Of a stretch of DNA of 64,000 nt, positions 21,928 to 31,980 are shown one piece after another. Below the pieces are notes generated by a model. That model was not told where the DNA came from, searched no databases, and saw only the letters and a list, made by a program, of their open reading frames with translations. This DNA comes from Phyllostachys edulis. Lineage: Eukaryota; Streptophyta; Magnoliopsida; Poales; Poaceae. The stretch spans positions 48,527,779 to 48,591,778 of the forward strand of contig CM070548.1 of NCBI GenBank assembly GCA_036346405.1, in the 5' to 3' direction. Position numbers and translations under genes: made by a program. The stretch's first letter is position 1; the number at the start of each line of letters is the position of its first letter.

Positions 21928-22015
21928 CCTGTCGCTAGTTGAAATGGCGACAAGTAGTTGTCGCCGGTCCAAATGGTGACAGGTAGCATTTGTCAGTTCA
22001 AATAGCGACAGAGAA
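21928..22015 (+). repeat. Three degenerate dyad repeats in the MULE leader
   Basis: Three successive units of about 28 bases carry the pattern TGTCGC, a few bases, TTGAAATGG or a variant, CGACA (TGTCGC and GCGACA are complementary). The second reads TGTCGCC...GGTGACA and the third TGTCA...AGCGACA, so the dyads are eroded. They lie about 290 bases before the transposase start. Confidence 0.55.
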
Positions 22016-22306
22016 GCGTGACCCTGTAAAACCCCTTTAGACCCTAAAATTCGGCACATGACTCGCTTTTATTCAGAAAAAAGAGAAGGAGGGAAGCGAG
22101 AGGAGGAGAGGGGAGGAGAGAAGCTAGCGAAGCGCTGCCCGTCCGGTTGCCCACCTGTTAGATTTTTTTTAATTGAATGGATTTCATAGTTTTAGATGTA
22201 CGGTTACATAGTGCAGTATGTTTTACATAATACTTTTCGGTGGGTAGTCTAGTTTTAGATATGTGGTTAACAGTGGAAATGTTCTTTATGATGCAGTGCG
22301 TCAAAT

Positions 22307-24167
22307 ATGTCCGACGTCACCAATTTCAAAATTTACTATGGTCAGGGGACCATTATGGAGGGTCCCGGGGGGATTGATTTGCATTATTTCCAATCAGCGA
22401 CTGTGCCCCTAGCAAGATCAGACCAACGTACATGGGACGTTGTGATGCGGTGGTTGTTCCACACATTCCAAGTGGATCGTGATGAGTACGATCTGAGTTT
22501 GAGTTGTCTTACCCCACAGGCAGCACAACCCACATATTGGGAATTAGTGCAGCTGAAGGGAACAAATTCATAGTAGTCATATGTATGCATGACGAGGGAG
22601 GGAGGGTAGAATTTGGTCCTAACCTAGGCATATGCCAAGCCCACTCCTCCATCCGCAGCTGAACAAGAAGGGGGTGCTGACGCCATAGAAGAAGTTGGGG
22701 ACTCCAGCCACAGCGTGACACACACAATGGTTGAAGCTTCCGGAATTGGTGATGCTGTCAATGAAGACCCTGCGGAAGTAGCTCCTTCGGTCAGGCAAGC
22801 TAATGGTCTTGCTGACGAGGGTGAGGAGGTGGAAGCCATAGTGCAAAGGATGGATCTCAAAGACTGGGACTACATGGCATTGTCAGAAGATGAAGGTTCC
22901 AACGACGAGTATGATGTGGACCAGCAGGCGGTTCCATCTGAGTGGAACACATACCAATTCGACAACCTCGTCGTCAACGAAGGCTCCCATGTATTGTGGG
23001 AGTACGACTAGAGCGAGGTTAGGCAAGGAGCTATATTCAAATGCAAGGAGGCCGTGCAGGACGCGGTCAAATTCTGGGCCTTATCGGTGCGGCTCACATT
23101 CAAAGTCGTCAAGTCTACCCCAAGATACTACGACATGAAGTGCGACATAGAGGGGTGCCCTTGGCGAGTGCACGTATTTCAGCCTGCGTGGGACACCTAC
23201 TGGAAGTGCTATATAGTCGTCCTTCACACATGTGTCGTCGTTGGGTTAGTACAGTCTCACAAGAACCTGTCATCAGACTTCATCGTTAACCTCATGTACG
23301 GTGAGATCGTGGATAATCTAGATTTTGAGCCACGGTCCATCATTCGAATGATTGAGGCAAGGTTCCAGTACACAATCAGCTATGTCAAGGCGTGGAGGGC
23401 AAAACAGAAGGCATTGGAATCAAGATTCGGTACGTTCGAGGACTCCTACCACAACCTCCTCGGCCTACTCCGAGTCATACAAGACAAGAATCCCGACACT
23501 CATGTCGACATTCAAGATGCCACACATCGGAAGTGGGCCAATAAGAAGGTATTGCGGCGAGCATTCTCGCCTTTGGTCCATGCATCAATGCATTCCGGTA
23601 TTGCCATCCTATCTTGTGCGTCGATGGCACATTCCAGACTGGAAGGTATAAGGGCCAGATACTAACTGCAATAGCGACGGACAAGAACAATAAAGTTTTT
23701 CCTGTGGCATTCGCTTTCATTGAAAGAGAGAACACGGACAGCTGGTTGTGGTTCCTGAAGAATTTGAGGATTTCTGTTGTACAGGGCTGTCCAAACGTAT
23801 GCCTCATACATGATCGGCATGCGGGCCTGCCGAGTGCAATAACTCAGCTACAACAAGGAGAGAACGTACCACTTCTATAGGCGGATTTGCAGAGCAGGTG
23901 GTGCATGAGGCACTTGGGTGCAAACTTCTACAAACAGTTTTACAACAAGGACTTGGTGAACCTGTTCAAGTGGTTGTGCAACCAGAACCAGCAGCGGAAG
24001 TTCAAAGCACTCTGGAAGATTTTGGATGAGCGGACCAAGACGCACAGAAGGGAGGCAGCGAAAAGGGCCGCCCCAAGCGCTGACCAGGCCCCCGAAGCAT
24101 TGCCACAGCTATCCACAGATGCTCTCAAATTGACGAGGAGGACAGGGGCGCATGTGAAGAATCTAGA
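22307..24167 (+). pseudogene. mudrA-like MULE transposase, N-terminal and DDE regions
   Basis: Start MSDVTNFKIYYGQGTIMEG matches the usual opening of grass MULE transposases. Stops after QLKGTNS (about 22571), then an acidic linker (22715-23011). A WRKY/GCM1-type zinc-binding DNA-binding domain (MKCDIEGCPWRVHV, then HTC) lies at about 23135-23230. The MULE catalytic domain follows after a frameshift near 23570: CVDGTFQTGRYKGQILTAIA (first Asp), ENTDSWLWFLKNL, and CLIHDRHAGLPSAI (second Asp). A stop lies at 23878-23880; the frame then continues CMRHLGANFYKQF to RRTGAHVKNL, where copia C begins. The enzyme would cut and rejoin element ends; this copy is dead. Confidence 0.88.
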
Positions 24168-24202
24168 CCCGCCATTATGTGTTAATGGAGTTTTGGTTAT
24201 TA

Positions 24203-24400
24203 ATGACAAATCTACTTGTGAGACTAACACTTCTATTGTTATACCATGTTTAGTCTCAGCTTGGATATAAAAAGAAAAATCCAAACAGGTATGCATTCAT
24301 AATGATAAATCTATTTGTGAGACTAACTCTTCTATTGCTATATCTCATGTTTAGTCTCAGTTGGATTAAAATGTGAAAATCGAAGAGGTATGCATTCGAC
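24203..24400 (+). repeat. Two-copy tandem duplication of about 98 bp
   Basis: Both copies run from AATGAYAAATCTA through TTGTGAGACTAAC and TTTAGTCTCAG to GGTATGCATTC. They differ at roughly one base in seven, so the duplication is old or was already present in the family. Confidence 0.8.
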
Positions 24401-24614
24401 ATCATGTTCTTATATATTGTTGCATTCCTCAGATCCAAAATATAGGTTGGACTCCACAGATAGACTAACTTGAATATGTGCATATGTTCTCGTTACACTT
24501 TCATGTATGCACACATTTAGGGGGAGTTCACTCTATGTTTTGTGGTTTCATTAGTATTGATCCATATTCCTTTGTCTACATACTTTAAGGGTCTTTACTT
24601 TGAAACATATCCTC

Positions 24615-24733
24615 GAGTATATATAACTTGTGTAGTTAATATATTCATATGAGTATATGAGACTTGTGTAGTTCATATATGCTCATATACCCTTTGAGTA
24701 TATTCAACTAGTGCAGTTCGTATATACTCATAT
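24615..24733 (+). repeat. Three tandem AT-rich units of about 40 bp
   Basis: Each unit starts GAGTATAT, contains CTTGTGTAGTT or CTAGTGCAGTT, and ends in CATAT. It lies in the 3' internal region just before the copia C LTR. Confidence 0.75.
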
Positions 24734-24972
24734 CAATCTATTCAATTATTTGCAATTTAAGTGATTATCATCAATTACCAAAGAGGGAAAGATTCCGATA
24801 TCTTGTCCCACCATTATGAGTTAATGGTATGTCGTGGTAATTAATGATAATTATATTGCAGAACTAACATTTTCTATGAGTTGGATGAATAGGTTATGTT
24901 CCAGGGTGATGAAGACTTTGGATGGCATCATAAGTTGATCGTCATCAAGTCAAGAGCTTGAAGTAAAGGATG

Positions 24973-25159
24973 CATCATGTGTTGATGCGTATCATGATCC
25001 CGAAGAGAAGAAGATCATCATGTGTTGATGATCATCAAGCCAAGTTCAAGAAAAGGATGTCATCATGTGTTGATGAGCATCATATCAAGTTTCTTGAAGA
25101 AGAGGAAATCATCATGTGTTGATGATGTTCAAGAAGAAGGAAATCATCATGTGTTGATG
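24973..25159 (+). repeat. Five copies of the dyad CATCATGTGTTGATG
   Basis: Identical 15-base copies at 24973, 25016, 25061, 25110 and 25145 (arms CATCA and TGATG, loop TGTGT). Spacing is 43, 45, 49 and 35 bases. Spacers are purine-rich (AAGAAGAGGAAAT and similar). A degenerate sixth copy (GTCATGTGTTGATAG) lies near 25345. Confidence 0.92.
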
Positions 25160-25398
25160 ATTATCTAGTCAAGAACCCGGACTCGAAGTAAGGATGTGCG
25201 TCATCAAGCTTCAAGTGTTTTGTGCAAGGGCTAAGGATTTGTTCCTAGTCTTTTACCGGTCTTGGTGTTTGGTTGGAAGACCGGATTGCTAGTATAGGTT
25301 GCCGTACTATTAAGAGGGGTCTTGATTAGTAGCTTGAGTTAGTCATGTGTTGATAGCTCATTATGATTGCTCTACCTCTTGTTAGCATGTTGCCAATA

Positions 25399-25617
25399 TT
25401 TGCGAATGTGTTTTGCGAATAGTTGAGGCTCATGCATAATCCTTGTAGCATGTGACTTTAGTTTGCGAATGTGTTTTGCAAACGAGTTTAGTCCATGTAC
25501 CTTATTCCTTGTGGCATTGATTCTAAAAGTCGGCAAATGTGTTTTGCAACTTATTGAGAATCTTGCCTTTAACCTTGTGTGCATCTTGCATAAATTGGAA
25601 AAATGTGTTTTTGCAAA
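25399..25617 (+). repeat. Four copies of a TTTGCGAA/TTTTGCGAA dyad
   Basis: Copies at about 25399, 25462, 25531 and 25596 share AAATGTGTTTTGCAAA or GCGAATGTGTTTTGCGAA, with arms TTTGC and GCAAA. Spacing is 63-69 bases. Consensus and spacing are different from the preceding array. Confidence 0.8.
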
Positions 25618-25664
25618 TTGAGTTGATGCAAAGATCAATATCTGTTTTCAGCTTTGATTGCAGT

Positions 25665-26034
25665 GGGCGGTCTGACCGCCCATATCAGCGGTCTGACCGG
25701 TGGGGTATGGTTCTGACAGGCGTGTTTGGAGTGGTCTGACCGGCCGTTCTTCACCGCAAATATTGTGCGGTAGTACCGCACTTGTTTACGGTACGACTGC
25801 TGTGCTGTTGTTCCGATTTTCCTTGGCGGTTCGATTATTCCAGAGAGGTGCATTTCTGGTCCTTGGCCACTTTACGTGGGCGATCGACCGCCGATTATTG
25901 GGCGATCGACGGTTTAAGCGGTCTGACCGCCATTAGTTGGCGATCGACCACCAAAGATGAGTCCAATGGCTAGTTTTATAGCCATTAGAGCCGGGGCGGT
26001 CAGACCGGCCATTAGTTGGCGGTCAGACTGATTT
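25665..26034 (+). repeat. About ten GGTCTGACC-type palindromes
   Basis: Includes GGGCGGTCTGACCGCC (25665-25680), GCGGTCTGACCGG (25688-25700), the perfect 17-base dyad GTGCGGTAGTACCGCAC (25765-25781), GGCGATCGACCGCC (near 25879), GCGGTCTGACCGCC (near 25918) and GGCGGTCAGACCGGCC (near 25995). The flanking GGCGG/CCGCC arms are kept while the centre varies (TCTGA, TAGTA, ATCGA, TCAGA). Confidence 0.88.
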
Positions 26035-26821
26035 CCCCCAAATTCTCTAGAATCTTTCCCCAATGGCTAGTTTTTGTGTGTAGGCCATAAATACCCACCT
26101 TGGGTGTGTGTGGGTAAGTTGCTGGTGCCATATTCATTTCCATTGAGCTAAGAGCAAGCCCTCTACTCTCATTTGTGCATGTGTTGCACTTGGTGAGCTT
26201 TGAGAGGCAAACCCTAATTGCATGTGTTGTATTTGGTAGTGGATTGAGTATCCACTTGAGCTTAGACACTTGATTAGTTCAAGTGAGAGTTCTAGACTTG
26301 TTACTCTTGGTGTTTGCCGACACCTAGACGGTGTGGAGGCGCCGTGCGTCGGTGATCTTCTCAAAGAAGCTTGTGAGAAGACTCGGGCGATTTGTGAGTG
26401 GTGTGGTGCTCGCCATCTTTGGAGTAGAGGAAAGAGCAACCCTAGTGGAGCGAGGTGTTGGTTCAGTTTAGAACCGGTCCAAGTGGTTTGGGCTTACCTC
26501 AACGTGGATTAGGGGAGACCGGCAAGTCTCCGAACACCACGGTAAAACATCGTCGTGTCATTGTGGTTTGCATTCTTGTGCTTTACTTTGTGCAATTTAT
26601 ATTCCTTGTATTAAATTGCTTACTTGCCTTTGTATGATTGCAATAGTTATCGATAGTCTCATATTGTTGGTGCACTTAGTAACAACTAGTTGATTTAGGC
26701 TTTAATTATGCAAAACCGATTTGATTTACAATTCCGCATAAAACTCGGTTTTAGCCAAAGAAGTTTTTCAAACCGCCTATTCACCCCTCCCCCCTTTAGT
26801 CGGCCTCCTCGATCTTACAAG

Positions 26822-26833
26822 TGGTATCAGAGC
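26822..26833 (+). other. Primer-binding site of copia C
   Basis: TGGTATCAGAGC two bases after the LTR end TTACA; complementary to initiator tRNA-Met. Confidence 0.85.
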
Positions 26834-26877
26834 TTGGTCTCTCATTTTATTAGGCTTCACCGCCTAGAGAGTAAAGG

Positions 26878-27205
26878 ATGGCGACTAGAGATTTAGTGCA
26901 CATTGGTGAGACACCTCTATTTGATGGCAAAAATTATGCTCATTGGAAAATCCACATGTCATGTTATTTTAAGGCCATGAGCCCAAAAATATGGCAGATT
27001 GTAGATGTGGGCTCTTCTCTTCCAAAGGATCCTTTTGCTCAAACTATTGTGGAAGAGAAATGCTTACATCTCGACGCTCAAGCAACTAACGCCTTATTTA
27101 GTGCTTTGAGTATAGAGATATTTGATGCTATATGCAATCTCAAGAATGCTCATGAGATGTGGATCCATCTTCAAGATCATTATGAAAGGACCACCTCAAC
27201 CAGTG
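26878..27205 (+). pseudogene. gag: Copia Gag, N-terminal fragment
   Basis: Starts MATRDLVHIGETPLFDGKNY and continues AHWKIHMSCYFKAMSPKIW, QATNALFSALSIEIFDAICN, LKNAHEMWIHLQDHYE, the DUF4219/UBN2-type Gag of copia elements. The frame is then joined to MULE sequence at about 27205-27215, so only about 105 codons of Gag remain. It is the same type as the Gag of copia B (48593) but clearly diverged from it. Confidence 0.85.
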
Positions 27206-27214
27206 ATGCTTGGA

Positions 27215-27612
27215 TGCAAGAGTGCACGCTACGCCGCGGTAGTTGCATATGCACTTGCAACATGCCCCTTCTTCTACATAGACCCTGCTCCCATGTCATG
27301 GCCGCGTGTTCGATGGTGGCGCAGCATCTCGGCCAGTACCCCTCTGACTATTTCACCAAGAAGGCGGCGATGCAAACCTGGAGTGAGAGATGTATGGTTA
27401 CACCATGGTTGGCTATTTTACTGGTCATTCGACCTAGGAGTAACTAATCTGGGCCGCGAACATTGACAGGCTCAAGGGAAAGGTTGGCCAACGTCAGGTA
27501 CGGCGCATTAGGAACGACATGGACGAAGCAGAAGCCGAACGTCGTATGAAGAAGTGCTCTATTTGCAGGTAGTCTGGGCACACCTTTCATGTATCGCTGA
27601 AAGAGAGATGGG
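27215..27612 (+). pseudogene. MULE transposase C-terminus: SWIM finger and zinc knuckle
   Basis: The SWIM finger reads CTLRRGSCICTCNMPLLLHR then PCSHVMAACS (CxCx(n)CxH). It is followed by YPSDYFTKKAAMQTWSE. After frame changes, RRIRNDMDEAEAERRMKKCS and ICR, a stop, then SGHTF, is the remnant of the CCHC knuckle that ends these proteins. This completes the gene begun at 22307. Confidence 0.85.
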
Positions 27613-27639
27613 CAATTCCAATTGATACGCCACAGCTCC

Positions 27640-28374
27640 TCATTTTGTAAGGATTCGGAAAGGTCCGATATAGCGAGGTGATAACTTTCCCTTCACCTGA
27701 AATCGATGGGCACCCTTCATCGGTGTGACTTTAAGGTAAACATGATAGTCTACCTCAAAGCTCAACTCATGACGATGACGGTCGGCATAGCTTTTTGGAC
27801 GAGACTGCGCCGTTCGCAATTGGTCCCGGATCAAGCGAACTTGCTCTTCGGCATCCACCACTAAATCCGATCCATAGAATGGTCTTCCTCCGGACTCAGA
27901 CCAGTTCAAAGGTGTCCTACAAGCTCTCCCAAACAATGCTTCAAAAGGTTACATCTGAATTATTGATTGGTAGCTATTGTTGTAAGAAAATTCTACATAT
28001 GGCAAGCACTTCTCCCAGTTCTTACTATAGGGCAGAATACTTGCTCGGAGAAGATCTTCTAATATTTGGTTCACTCTCTTAGTTTGGCCTCCGGTTTGTG
28101 GGTGATATGCAGTGCTAAAAGAGAGTTCGATCCCCATTGCTTGGTGTAGACATTTCCAGAAGTATGATGTGAACTGAGGGCCATGATCAGAAACAATGAC
28201 CTTTGGTACACCATAAAGATAAACAATTCTTGCAATGTATAGCTTTGCCAACTTGCTCCCTTTGAAGGTGGTTTTGATGGGAATAAAATGAGCCACTTTC
28301 GTTAGACAATCGATGATCACCCAAATGGCATCAGACCCATTCTTAGTCCTTGGAAGACCAGTAACGAAGTCCAT
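27640..28374 (-). pseudogene. pol: Integrase core and C-terminus, chromovirus 2
   Basis: Minus strand: MDFVTGLPRTKNGSDAIWV (first Asp), VPKVIVSDHGPQFTSYFW (second Asp), FSTAYHPQTGGQTKRVNQ (Glu replaced by Lys), EFSYNNSYQSIIQM. After a frame change, FGRACRTPLNWSESGG and SPRYIGPFRILTK follow. The family continues for more than 100 residues to a chromodomain; here it stops at the MULE junction. Confidence 0.88.
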
Positions 28375-28740
28375 ACTGTCTTCCTCCTATTTCCACTTGG
28401 GAATAGGCAGCGGTTGGAGCATACCTACGGGCTTCAAATGTTCAGCTTTGACCTTTTGACAAATGTCACACTCCGCAACCTACTGTGTGATCTGTCGTCT
28501 CATTAGATTCCACCAAAATTTCTTCTTCAGGTCTTGATACATTTTGGTACTCTCAGGATGTATGGAGAATTGAGAGTTGTGAGCTTACCACCAAGCGGTT
28601 GCCGCACTGGAGGATGCCTTGTGCGTCTTCAGCATTTTTTTTGGCTTTACCTAACTTCAATTCTTCCCGGATTTTGGCCACCTCTGCATCTATTTTCTGG
28701 GCCTCTGAAATCTGGTCTTCTAATGTAGATTTCACCTCTC
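28375..28740 (-). pseudogene. pol: Integrase zinc-binding region, chromovirus 2 (degenerate)
   Basis: Frames are mixed but STKMYQDLKKKFWW, CDICQKVKAEHLKPVGMLQP and LPIPKWK can be read across them. A 60-codon open stretch (MKSTLEDQISEAQKIDAEVA...) is the divergent linker between RNase H and integrase. Confidence 0.75.
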
Positions 28741-29422
28741 AGGCAGCAAGGACTCCGCCCTCCACCATCTCAAGATTTAGCCGCTGAAACTTAGCACACA
28801 AGCCATTCGAAGTGGGTGTTACCGACAAGCAATTGCATTGAGATTTTCTGGTCAACGCGTTGGCCACTACGTTGGCTTTCCCCGGGTGATAATGGAGTCC
28901 CATATCATAGTCATTGATCTGTTCAAGCCATCTTCTTTGTGTCAAGTTCAGATCAGCTTGAGTGAAAATATATTTCAGGCTCTTACAATCAGTATAGATT
29001 TTGCAACGATTACTGATGAGGTAATATTGCCAAATCTTCAGAGCATGGACTACAACTACCAATTCTAAATCATGTGTGGGATAATTCACTTCATGAGGCC
29101 TCAACTGTCTCGATGCAGATGCTACAACTCGGCCTTCTTGCACAACCGAGCCCATGGTGAGATGCATCACAATAAATGTCAAAGCTCTTGTGAATATCTG
29201 GCAGAGTGAGTACTGAAGCTTTGGTTAGGAGTTCTCTCAACATCTGAAAACTTTCTTCACACTCAGCTGACCATTCAAACTTCTTCTCCTTCTTCAAAAA
29301 CTGGGTCATTGGTCTCGCAATTTTGGAGAAGTTTTTAATGAATTGGCGGTAGTATCCCGATAATCCAAGGAAACTCCTAATATCAGGGACGCTTTTGGGC
29401 TGACCCCAATTTAGTACATCAT
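28739..29422 (-). pseudogene. pol: RT end and RNase H, chromovirus 2
   Basis: Minus strand from 29422: VLNWGQPKSVPDIRSFLGLS, GYYRQFIKNFSKIARPMTQF, DIHKSFDIYCDASHHGLG, frame change, then EGRVVASASRQLRPHEVNYP, THDLELVVVVHALKIW, IYTDCKSLKYIFTQADLN, HYHPGKANVVANALTRK. Two of the four RNase H acids are altered or in doubt (DCK for DHK keeps Asp; VANAL for VADAL loses one). Upstream, the frame is interrupted by solo LTR 3. Confidence 0.88.
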
Positions 29423-29805
29423 TGTTGGCACCCCAGGTAGCAACTACCTGGGACCCTCTGTGCATCGAGCTAGTCCCAGGATCCATGGCTAGCTCGCATA
29501 GTCACAAAAGAGATGGGATCACAACCATACAACAATCTAAAGATGAAGCAGACAAATTAATAATCACATAAGCAAAAGACCTTATGGTCAAGGTTGTTTA
29601 CAGGGGTGCCTTGCTGGGCTACACAAAAGAGAGATACATAGCAGTGGGAAACACAAAAGCGCAGGGTCCATTCAACCAGCCCCACAGGCATATCGACTGG
29701 AGGACGTCCCCTAGGCGGCAAGGTCTTCATAGAACTCCTCTTCATAGAGCATGGAGCTCCCTGGATCGCCCTCCTCAGCTGATCAATCAGAGGGCACAAA
29801 GCCAT

Positions 29806-29824
29806 GAGTACTTTGAATGTACTC
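29806..29824 (-). promoter_or_regulatory. Conserved LTR stem-loop (solo LTR 3)
   Basis: GAGTAC/GTACTC with a 7-base loop. On the minus strand it is followed by a T-containing tract and GATTGATCAG before CTGAGGAGG, at the place of the acceptor-like site in the other LTRs. Confidence 0.6.
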
Positions 29825-31559
29825 AGCAAGTCATAGGGAATGCATGCAAATAATAATCATGTAAAGCTTGGCAAGGTGCGGCTGCAAGGTTAGTTGGCAG
29901 AAAGCAACATTTGCAAGAGATACATTAAGTAGATTTCAAATCACAAGTTGAAAGAATACTCATAAGTAAATAAGTTCTTTTCAAAGCACTTGTGGACACC
30001 CTGTCCACAACCAAACCTCACTGTGATCACCCTAATCACAGCTCGGGCTACACCAAACCGCACAAGACCAGCTCAAAGCCCACCACATTTTAGAAAAGTC
30101 TACCCCTTGCGTGAAATCTCCGGGTATGACCATAACCAAGGCCGCGGCTATTCGAATAGATCTTACATTCTGCAGAGGTTGCACACTTTACCCACAAGAG
30201 GTGATCACTTGATACAACACATGTTTCCTTGGACGTGCGAATGAAGTGGAGACCACCACCAGGTATTTACAAAGGTCCACTTGACTCGGTTCTGCTCTCG
30301 CTAAGGTTCCGGCTACCCGGTTCCCCTCTTGTGCCATTCCCATCAACACAGAACCGACTCAAGCTTCCCTAATTATTGCACCCGGTCCACCCCATCCTGG
30401 ACATGTGGTTGCACGAGGTGACCCAGATCAATGGTTCAAGGTTAAGTCCTTAGTTGGCTGCTCAGGCAAGTCGTTCCACAACCCAATGTGCTTCCTGCAC
30501 CCACACTAACCACCATCCATCCTGCCCAAGCATAAAACATTTGGGGTTCCTCCCGGCCAAAGGATCACCCTAGTCCTGGCACAACCATTTCATCGAGTGG
30601 CATTGCCACAGTTCCATAGTTCATTAGTCATATTCAACATTAAAGAAATAAGAGGTTGAAACCATCGCAATCTATAGCATGGCTAAGCACAAGACGTACC
30701 CATGTTGGTAATTCAACAGAGACCAACTAACATAGTCCTTCCTAAGGATGTCAAGGAAACATGTCAACATGTATGTCTCAAATAACCAAGGAGGTATTAT
30801 TGCCAAGAGGGTACATAACTACTCCCAAAACCATCTGTATACAAATAGCCATGCATGATAAGTTAAAACAATATACATTTTTGTAAAGATGGGTTCAACA
30901 TGATCAAGGTCTATGACTTGCCTTCGATGAAGAACTGAGAAGCTTCTGTTGATGCGGCCGGGTCCAAGGATTCCTCTAGGAAATTGGGATCTACACGTTC
31001 GAGAGAGCCAAAAATAAGCAAAGCAAACTCCAACAAGAAGATCAAAAGAACTCACCAAGTAAGAGCCAAAGAGGGGTTATAGAGAAGATGAAAACCAGAG
31101 CTTGAATAGCCCAAGGAGGGCTCAAACGAGGGAAGTCTAGTTCAAAGGAGGAGGTCCAAGGTGCTGGGCAACAAACAGGGGCCAAGGAGTTTTCTTGAGT
31201 CCTTTTATAGGCACAGGAGGCTCTGAGAGGAGGACGCCGCATTAAATGGCACACGACTAGAGCAGGTGATGGAGGGAATAGGGCAAGTCAAGGAAGTGAC
31301 CAAAGAGGGAAACGAGGTACTGCAGAAGCAACCGCAATAAATGCTTGAAGACTTTTGCTTTGGCAATACTCAACGGGAGGAAGAGGAAAATGAGTAGGAA
31401 CTGACAAGCTGTCAGTCAAACACATGGGGCTGACCCAACCCAGAGGGGAGGTCTAAAAGGGGTGGTCTTTGCAAAAAGGATTAGTTGCGACCAACGGGGA
31501 GGTCGCGACTCACATGGGGGGGGGGGATCGTGACCCATGGAGGTGGTCTTTGTGAAAAG

Positions 31560-31980
31560 ACCACGGGAGGTCCTGAACGGTTAGATCACAACCAAGGGAG
31601 GAGGTCCTAACGGTCAGATCACAACCAAGGGAGGAGGTCCTAACGGTCAAATCTCTCAAGGGGAGGTCCTGACGATCGGACCAAATCAAGGGGGAGGTCC
31701 TGACGGTCAGATCTCTCAAGGGGAGGTCCTGACGGTTGGATCAAAACCAAAGGAGGCCTGACGGCTAGGATCTCGCAAGGGGAGGTCCTAACGGTCCAAA
31801 TCAAGATCAAAGGAGGAGGTCCTGACCGTCAGATCTCTTAAGGGGAGGTTCTGATGGTCGGATCAAATCAAGGGGAAGGTCCAGACGGTCAAATCTCTCA
31901 AGGGGAGGTCCTGATGGTCGGATCAAATCAAGGGGAAGGTCCTGACGGCTAGGATCTCGCAAGGGGAGGTCCGAAGGAAC
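31560..31980 (-). repeat. About 13 repeats of 28-34 bp with GGGGAGGTCCTGACGGTC
   Basis: Units alternate between two types, one with ATCTCTCAAGGGGAGGTC and one with ATCAAATCAAGGGGAAGGTC, giving a roughly 60-bp higher-order repeat in part of the array. It lies upstream of the minus-strand TATA site, in the probable U3. The core is the same as in the other 30-bp arrays. Confidence 0.85.

Larger units (their letters stand above)
24801..26819 (+). mobile_element. Copia C LTR (about 2.0 kb)
   Basis: Probable start TGTCCCACCATTATG following a PPT-like tract, end CTCGATCTTACA, two bases before the PBS. The first 80 bases (GGTAATTAATGATAAT ... GAACTAAC) match the reversed start of the copia solo LTR at 35264-36776. 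The LTR contains three successive arrays of short palindromes (24973-25159, 25399-25617, 25665-26034). A TATA-like CCATAAATACC lies at about 26086. Confidence 0.75.
24168..27214 (+). mobile_element. Ty1/copia fragment (copia C) inside the MULE
   Basis: It consists of an LTR-start-like segment (24168-24400), 3' internal sequence ending in a PPT-like AAAGAGGGAAAG (24779-24790), an LTR (about 24801-26819), PBS and the beginning of gag. So an LTR is bounded by the 3' end of one internal region and the 5' end of another, as in a tandem or recombinant array. There is no second complete LTR, no TSD and no pol. The right junction with the MULE is at about 27205-27215. Confidence 0.7.
21890..27640 (+). 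mobile_element. Mutator-like element (MULE), broken by copia C
   Basis: A mudrA-type transposase (22307-24167 and 27215-27612) is preceded by a repeat-bearing leader (21928-22015). Terminal inverted repeats were not identified by eye, so both ends are approximate. About 100 or more residues between the DDE core and the SWIM finger are missing: the copia insertion was accompanied by deletion of MULE sequence. On the right it abuts the truncated 3' end of chromovirus 2. Confidence 0.75.

Noticed and set aside
22624..22860. Minus-strand ORFs opposite the MULE acidic linker
   Set aside because: Shadow frames of the transposase gene; no independent support.
30000..31300. ORFs on both strands in solo LTR 3
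   Set aside because: Within an LTR defined by its ends and TSD; no recognisable protein text.
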